Position numbers and translations under genes: made by a program. 64,000 nt of DNA from Warburgia ugandensis (Eukaryota > Streptophyta > Magnoliopsida > Canellales > Canellaceae): positions 33,925,501-33,989,500 of the forward strand of contig CP141130.1 in the NCBI GenBank assembly GCA_035236585.1, written 5' to 3'. How positions within the stretch are numbered: position 1 is the first letter of the stretch; every line of letters starts with the position of its first letter. Below are positions 58,977 to 64,000 of this stretch, one piece after another. The notes under the pieces are model-generated. The model made no database searches and was not told the origin of the DNA. It was given only the letters and a program-made list of their open reading frames with translations.

Positions 58977-61597
58977 TATAATGACTCCATTTTTGTAACC
59001 TTGAAATCCCATGTTGGTAATGAAAAATCACTTTTTGAGATAAGGGTATTTTGGTCATTTCACTGTTCACCCTAACTAAACCCAGAAATTTGGTCATTAG
59101 AATGAGACCCTTAGGTGCGTCTCGGAAAAAGGAATCCAACAAGACCAGAATCACCCAAAATGGAGTTAAAATGAGCAAGTTATGGCCCTTTGAAGTTTAA
59201 GAGCAAAATTATAATTAAATTTAAAATGAATTGGCCTGAGAAAAAAGGGACTCGTTTTGATGCAGGCACCCCCTTCTTCCCAAACATACTGCATCACCGA
59301 CATTCTAGAATGTCAGTGTGCAGGGGAGAAACCACCACCATTCCATGGCGGTGGAAACCCCCCTCCAGAACCCTCCTTAATCCCTATAAATAGAGCTCTT
59401 GGGCGCCTCCAATGGCAGCCCAAAACCCTAGAAAAAATCAGTCTTGGAGTTGCAGGCAAGAGGAGAAACCGTGAAAAATACCCAGCCACAAACCAGGTAC
59501 ATCTTAAACAACATTAAACCCATCTCCCCCTCAGTCTTAGGTTGAATGTCCCTAAGTTTTTGTATGAGAAACCATGTGAAATGGGGCTTTAGGGAGCCAC
59601 AACAAACCCAGGGTAGGTGCCTGGGGCGTTCTGATTCGATAGGGTCGAACCAGGGCATCTCGAGGATGCCCAGGTCACCACAGAGCCAAAGCGCACCCAA
59701 TGCATTAAAGGGAAACCAACAGGCTCGTCCGTGGATGCTCCCGCAAACGAGAAAAGGGGCGGAGGCCCCGTGCGTCGACGGAAGAGCTCTGGGGGGCGAG
59801 TGCCACTTACGTGGGACGCGTCAGCGTCCCAGGTGCCCGCCTCGTGTGGGCCTGCGATGGTGATGCTGCGCGTTCCACATAAGCAGAATACGCAGCCTGA
59901 TGATGCCCAGGAGCATGTGACTGCACGTGTGGGCCGGTCGCCGCTCGACCGGGATGTAGGTGCGTCCCAGGAGCGGTGACGCAGGGCCCGTTTTGGGCCT
60001 TCTATGTGTTCCTAACACTAAAATACCCATAACTTGAGTTCTACGACTCCAATTGAGGAGCCGCAAGAGGCGTTGTGTCAATATCAATGGTGCGGACACA
60101 CCCAAGCCATAAAATACTTGATCAAGCTCCTATCTAACGCTAACATGACCCTTAAACCATGATAGTAGCGCGGGGCCACTAAACCTTTGCAAACCTGACT
60201 ATACCAAGGCCTAGTTAGGGACCTTAGGAGGCCCTTAGGCATGGGAATGAACCCTTAATACCTAAGTAGTGAGGTAAAATAGGCCAAGCTAACCTTTTTC
60301 CCCTAAACCATGTCCCGGAACATATGAGGACAAGGGGACTAGCACAATCAAACCATGTAGGTGTCCTATCGCTATTAGACTTTTAAAAAGAACCCATGAT
60401 GCTTTGAGAATGCATGCTTTGAATCATGGTTGCTTTTCTAATGCATGTTTTAATTTTTTAAGTTGCATGTCCTGTGTTTATGTATATATCATATAAACTT
60501 ATGCTACATCCTTATACACATGACCTATTTAGCATGAATTAATTTCATAAATGAACTTAGCATGCATATGAAAAATACATTGCGCATATATTGCCAAGAC
60601 ATGTGTTACATGCATAGACATGTTTTGAAAAAGGATTCTTGTCTGCATGATACATGGATAGACATGTTTTGAAAAAAAAGGTTCTTGCTTGCTTAATAGT
60701 ATATGATTTGGGCTAGTAAGCTCGTGGGCGCTATGTCGAGAGGTTCGAGGTGGCCTCCCAGCCTCTACCACTATAGGTGGAAAGGGTACCACGCCAAAAA
60801 GGCTTGTCCTCACTTCGATTGCTGTGGTAAATGAGGACTACCATTGGAGGTGTCACGACACCCGTCGAAGTGTCATATGCCCCGTGGAGGCTATGACCGA
60901 GAGTCCCTAGGTACCCGGGGACCGCACGGTGCTGAGGTCATGGGCATAGTGTGCCTTATGTTTTTGAGGATTTACTTACATGCATATGGCATAACATGAG
61001 TATGGTCGACCATAGATCCATGAGTTGGATTCAGTTGAGCATCTTATGCATATCATAGTATATGTTTATGATATCTATGTTACTTTTGACTTGGATTATG
61101 CGATTCTTTAAGTCGTCAGTATTCTATTTTGACAATGGCTTTTAATATCGATATTGGACATGAGTGTCTAAACATGTACATGGTTTAAAGGACATATGGT
61201 TTAAACTAGTAGTGATAGACTCCTACTGAGTACAGTGTATACTCACCCAATCCTTAATATTTTTCAGATACAAGTAAACACTTAAGGACAGGATATACCC
61301 GTGACAGAGAACATCCAAATTAAGTACAAGTAAGTAAACCCCTACCTTATATTTTAGTGAATGTTACTTGATTGTAGTTACTCTCTATAGCTGGGGCTGT
61401 GACTAACACTTTCTTGGGAATAGAGTTGATTTAAAACTATGCCATGGCTATATGATTTGAAAATGTGTTTTGACACTCGGGGTTTTATACGAAAGATTTC
61501 TCTCCAAAACAAAAGATTTTCATGCATTGCATATTTCTAAAGCAAGAGATCTCACCTTTTTATGAAATTTGCATCATATGAAACCCGAGTCGTCACA
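58977..61597 (+). repeat. Solo LTR A3 (2.62 kb) inside C2
   Basis: It starts TATAATGACTCC (the terminal TG is changed to TA) and ends GAGTCGTCACA. The flanks TTTAT (58972-58976) and TTTAC (61598-61602) differ by one base, C to T. It is homologous to LTRs A1 and A2, with the TATA box at 59385 and the GC-rich block at 60705-60960. Confidence 0.85.
59385..59392 (+). promoter_or_regulatory. TATA box of LTR A3
   Basis: TATAAATA followed by GAGCTCTTGGG, matching A1. Confidence 0.7.
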
Positions 61598-62379
61598 TTT
61601 ACAAAGAGATAGAGACTAGGGATGCTATGCTAGGGAAGTTATGAGGGTTTGGCCACCCGCTTCCTGAAACTTATATGATGGATACCATGCCCAGAGAGAG
61701 GCTAAATGTTGGGTGAGGCAATAATGGGAGGGCCCCACTATTACAGTCATGGTCCAGCCCATGAGGACATGGAGTTAATATTCCACAGTTAGTATTAGTG
61801 GAGGATTGCAGTCATCCAGGCATGCTGTGCGGATTGTGACTAACGCATAGTAATCCTAATGTATTTTGCATTATGATGCACATATGATAGGCATAATGTA
61901 AATGTTTTCATGTTTACAATACCTCAGATATGGTTAGAAGCTCAAGACTATAGAAGACCTAAGAAGATTTGGAAGAATAATCCATCAGAGTATTTCTTTG
62001 AATACACGTATTTTTATTTGAGAGTATGGTATTGTATTGAGAGTTTTGGATGTATGGTGAGGTTAAATTTTGGATTATGTAATTTGGACAAATATTGTAC
62101 TAATATCGTGCTGTACTGTGAACTACTAGATGGATTATGTAATTTAATAAAAATATATTCCTTCAATGGAATTTTATCTTGTATAAAAATTATGCTTATG
62201 TTATGTATGAGGTGATGACTTGGGTTTTTTCAAAACAAGTTTAACGAAAAGAATTTTTGCTATTTTTTTTTTGCAAATTGTTTTTACTAAGGGTGCCCTA
62301 CCTTTGAAAAATTATTATAAAAAGTGTTACAAAAATTGGGTCATCACAATTCTGCATGTTTTGGTCGAGACTAGCAAAA

Positions 62380-62394
62380 TGTTGGTTGGGGCTG
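62380..62394 (+). promoter_or_regulatory. Polypurine tract of D1
   Basis: TGTTGGTTGGGGC precedes the LTR start; the D2 counterpart is TAGTTGGGGGG. The upstream GACTAGCAAAATG is also shared. Confidence 0.7.
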
Positions 62395-63923
62395 TGTGTT
62401 AATTGTTAAATTTTAGTCCAAATACCCCTAATTTAGTGTTCAATTAGATCATCTAGCCACTCAAATTTGTAAAATTTAGCTTGATTTTGAATTTAGCTCA
62501 AATTGACTATCCAATCATTAATTTGTCAAAATTAATGGTCAGATGATCATCTAAGCTAATTAGATGCTTAATGTATAGTCTGATCTAGTCTAATGTCTTG
62601 TAGATCAACTAATGGAGGCTTGGTGGCTCAAATTGATATTCAATGATGTAGATTATCCAAGAGAGCATTGATGGACCAAATCATTGACAAAGTAGAATTG
62701 GAAGGTTTCTTAAAAGAAAAAGAGTTCTAATCAAAACAGGAGGCTAGGGATAAGATTTGGAAGAAGACAAAGTTTCCTAAGAGGAAACTAACTACTAGAG
62801 GATAAGGAAAGAGAGAGTAGAGAATTAGAAGGAGAGGAAAACTTTAAAAGGGAGTCTTGAGGGGAGTCTTTTGAGTTTAGTTTTATTTTTCTTTTGCTTG
62901 CCACCCATTGTGTTCATTGTTTTTGCTTCGTTTCCTTTTCATATTCATTCCTATTTTTTTTCCTTCTTGATTTCCAATAAGAAAAAGAGTTTAGCACTTC
63001 TCATCTTCCCCCAATTACTGGCATCGACCCCCCTTCATCACCGCTCGACCCAGTAATCCCTCTCCACTTCCCTACCCTAATTTTCTCCCTTTTCCTCTCT
63101 AGTTTTTCTTTTGTTTCCGTTCACTGCACCACCTTCTATCCCCTTCATCGTCCCCAATTTTGGACCTCCCATTTGTTAACCAGGCTACATGACCTCTCTC
63201 CACTCACATCATCCCAGCCCACTCCTTTTTCTTCTCCCCACAGCACTCGAATCTCCCTCTCTATATTTTTTTTTCACTGTCTTCCAACCACTGCAACCAC
63301 CCTTCACCGTCCTTGCCCAACACTGGTATTGCTTAGTCATCTAGTTCACTGATATGCCAGTCCATCACCCCTCTGCTCCTCTTTCTCTCCCAAGTCACTA
63401 CCCCTTTCCTTCTCTTGCCATCGGCCAGTACACATCACCATCGTACCTCCCAGCCTCCACTACCTTCACTACCTTCACTGCCTTAGCTCCCTTCCCTCGT
63501 TCTCCCTCAGCCACACTAGACTTCCCAGCTCCTTTCTATCTCTCCCTCTCTCTCTATCTCTTTGTTCTACCTCGTTCCCACTCATTTCTTCTTCTCCTCA
63601 TCTTTCTCCCTTTTTCCCGCTCACACACACTACCTCTCTCTCCCCTGATCTCTGTTCCCAATAGTTTTGCTGCCCAGACGACACCCAGTCGGCTCCTTCT
63701 TCCATTGTGCACCACACCTCCCATCTTTACTGGCCACTTTCCAAGCCTGGATCGTCCCCTCTTTTCCCATGTTCTCTCTTCTCTCTCGGCTTCGCTCCCC
63801 TCTACTTTCCCTTCCATTACTTCATCTCTGGCTCTCTTTGGCACCTTCCTCTTCTCCCAAGGAGAAAACCCAATTCAGGGTTTTCCCTTTTTCCAAATTC
63901 TCCTCCTTTTCTTCTCCTCATCT
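62395..63923 (+). repeat. 3' LTR of D1, interrupted by C3
   Basis: It starts TGTGTTAATTGTTAAATTTT. From 62861 it matches the 5' LTR. At 63923 (CTCCTCATCT) the 5' LTR continues with CCCTCTACATC, whereas here an antisense C-type LTR begins. The open frames across 63354-63968 are translations of the pyrimidine-rich LTR sequence. Confidence 0.82.
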
Positions 63924-64000
63924 TGTGACGACCCGGGTTTTTGTAACATGATTTGTAAAGTATTTTGAAAGGCAGGGCCCTTAAGAGTGTAAAATTTTTT
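63924..64000 (-). repeat. Antisense C-family LTR, C3, cut by the window
   Basis: TGTGACGACCCGGGTTTTTG and then a GGCAGGGCCCTTAAG-like stretch are the reverse complement of the ends of C1 and C2. The flank is CATCT (63919-63923). Confidence 0.8.

Larger units (their letters stand above)
55053..62348 (+). repeat. Solo LTR C2 (about 4.67 kb plus insertion A3) inside D1
   Basis: It starts TGTAAGACCCCTAATTTTTG and ends AAAATTGGGTCATCACA. The flanks GTTCT (55048-55052) and ATTCT (62349-62353) differ by one base. It is collinear with C1: TATA box, TACTGGGTACCATCTTC region, module M, then the 58440-58970 end. It has no coding domain. Joining the flanks reconnects D1, as D2 shows. Confidence 0.85.
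48112..63923 (+). mobile_element. LTR element D1 with gag and protease only
   Basis: In order: 5' LTR (first 466 bp missing), Asp-type PBS, leader with module M, gag and protease remnants, 3' non-coding region, PPT and 3' LTR. There is no RT, RNase H or integrase between the protease end (53426) and the PPT (about 62380), once the solo LTR C2 is removed. This is the layout of a non-autonomous TR-GAG-like element of Athila/Tat affinity. Confidence 0.8.

Noticed and set aside
63354..63968. Open frame of 204 codons near the right end
   Set aside because: It lies in the pyrimidine-rich part of the D1 3' LTR and crosses into LTR C3. The 5' LTR counterpart (48579-48929) keeps a different, shorter frame.
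1..64000. tRNA, rRNA, CRISPR arrays or bacterial operons
   Set aside because: None seen. The short tRNA-like matches are retroelement primer-binding sites.

Overview
This 64 kb window looks like heterochromatic intergenic DNA of a large seed-plant genome. I found no cellular gene, tRNA or rRNA. Almost all recognisable sequence is transposable-element DNA: Tekay/Del-type chromovirus Ty3/gypsy elements, Athila/Tat-like LTR elements, CACTA (En/Spm) remnants and one Ty1/copia scrap. Coding frames are broken mostly by single-base losses and by changes that fit C-to-T or G-to-A decay. Boundaries were read by eye from TG..CA ends, flanking 5-bp duplications, primer-binding sites and copy-to-copy comparison, so edges may be off by a few bases.

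Layout. 1-7027: 3' part of a chromovirus (copy A1, +): gag, protease, RT, RNase H, integrase, chromodomain and a complete 3' LTR. 7028-9378: unrecognised, probably the decayed interior of the next element. 9379-12080: 5' LTR of a related element (B1, -) inserted in the gag of a third (A2, -; gag 12081-12436, LTR 12578-14924). 14925-17480: old sequence with a copia RT remnant. 17490-18916: CACTA1 remnant (-), a hairpin array plus a DUF4216-like piece. 18917-36084: an Athila/Tat-like element E (+), essentially a 5' LTR, PBS and leader. Its LTR is split by an antisense solo LTR of its own family (20272-34110). That LTR carries two chromovirus solo LTRs (F, 20412-23950; C1, 24434-32020), and C1 carries solo LTR B2 (28549-31248). 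36085-48111: CACTA2 remnant (-), interrupted by a pol-less LTR element D2 (-). 48112-63923: LTR element D1 (+) with gag and protease remnants but no RT or integrase, hosting solo LTR C2 (55053-62348), which hosts solo LTR A3 (58977-61597). 63924-64000: start of an antisense C-family LTR (C3).

Two observations go beyond routine annotation. First, a block of about 350-400 bp (module M) occurs in the leader of the Athila/Tat-like elements D1, D2 and E and also inside the LTR of chromovirus family C. In every case it lies in DNA expected to be transcribed ahead of the coding region, and its best-conserved core can form two mutually exclusive stem-loops. Second, D1 and D2 share LTR and non-coding structure but carry unrelated proteins and no polymerase, which suggests non-autonomous families driven in trans. 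The window shows at least five levels of nesting, with target-site duplications recognisable at most of the junctions.
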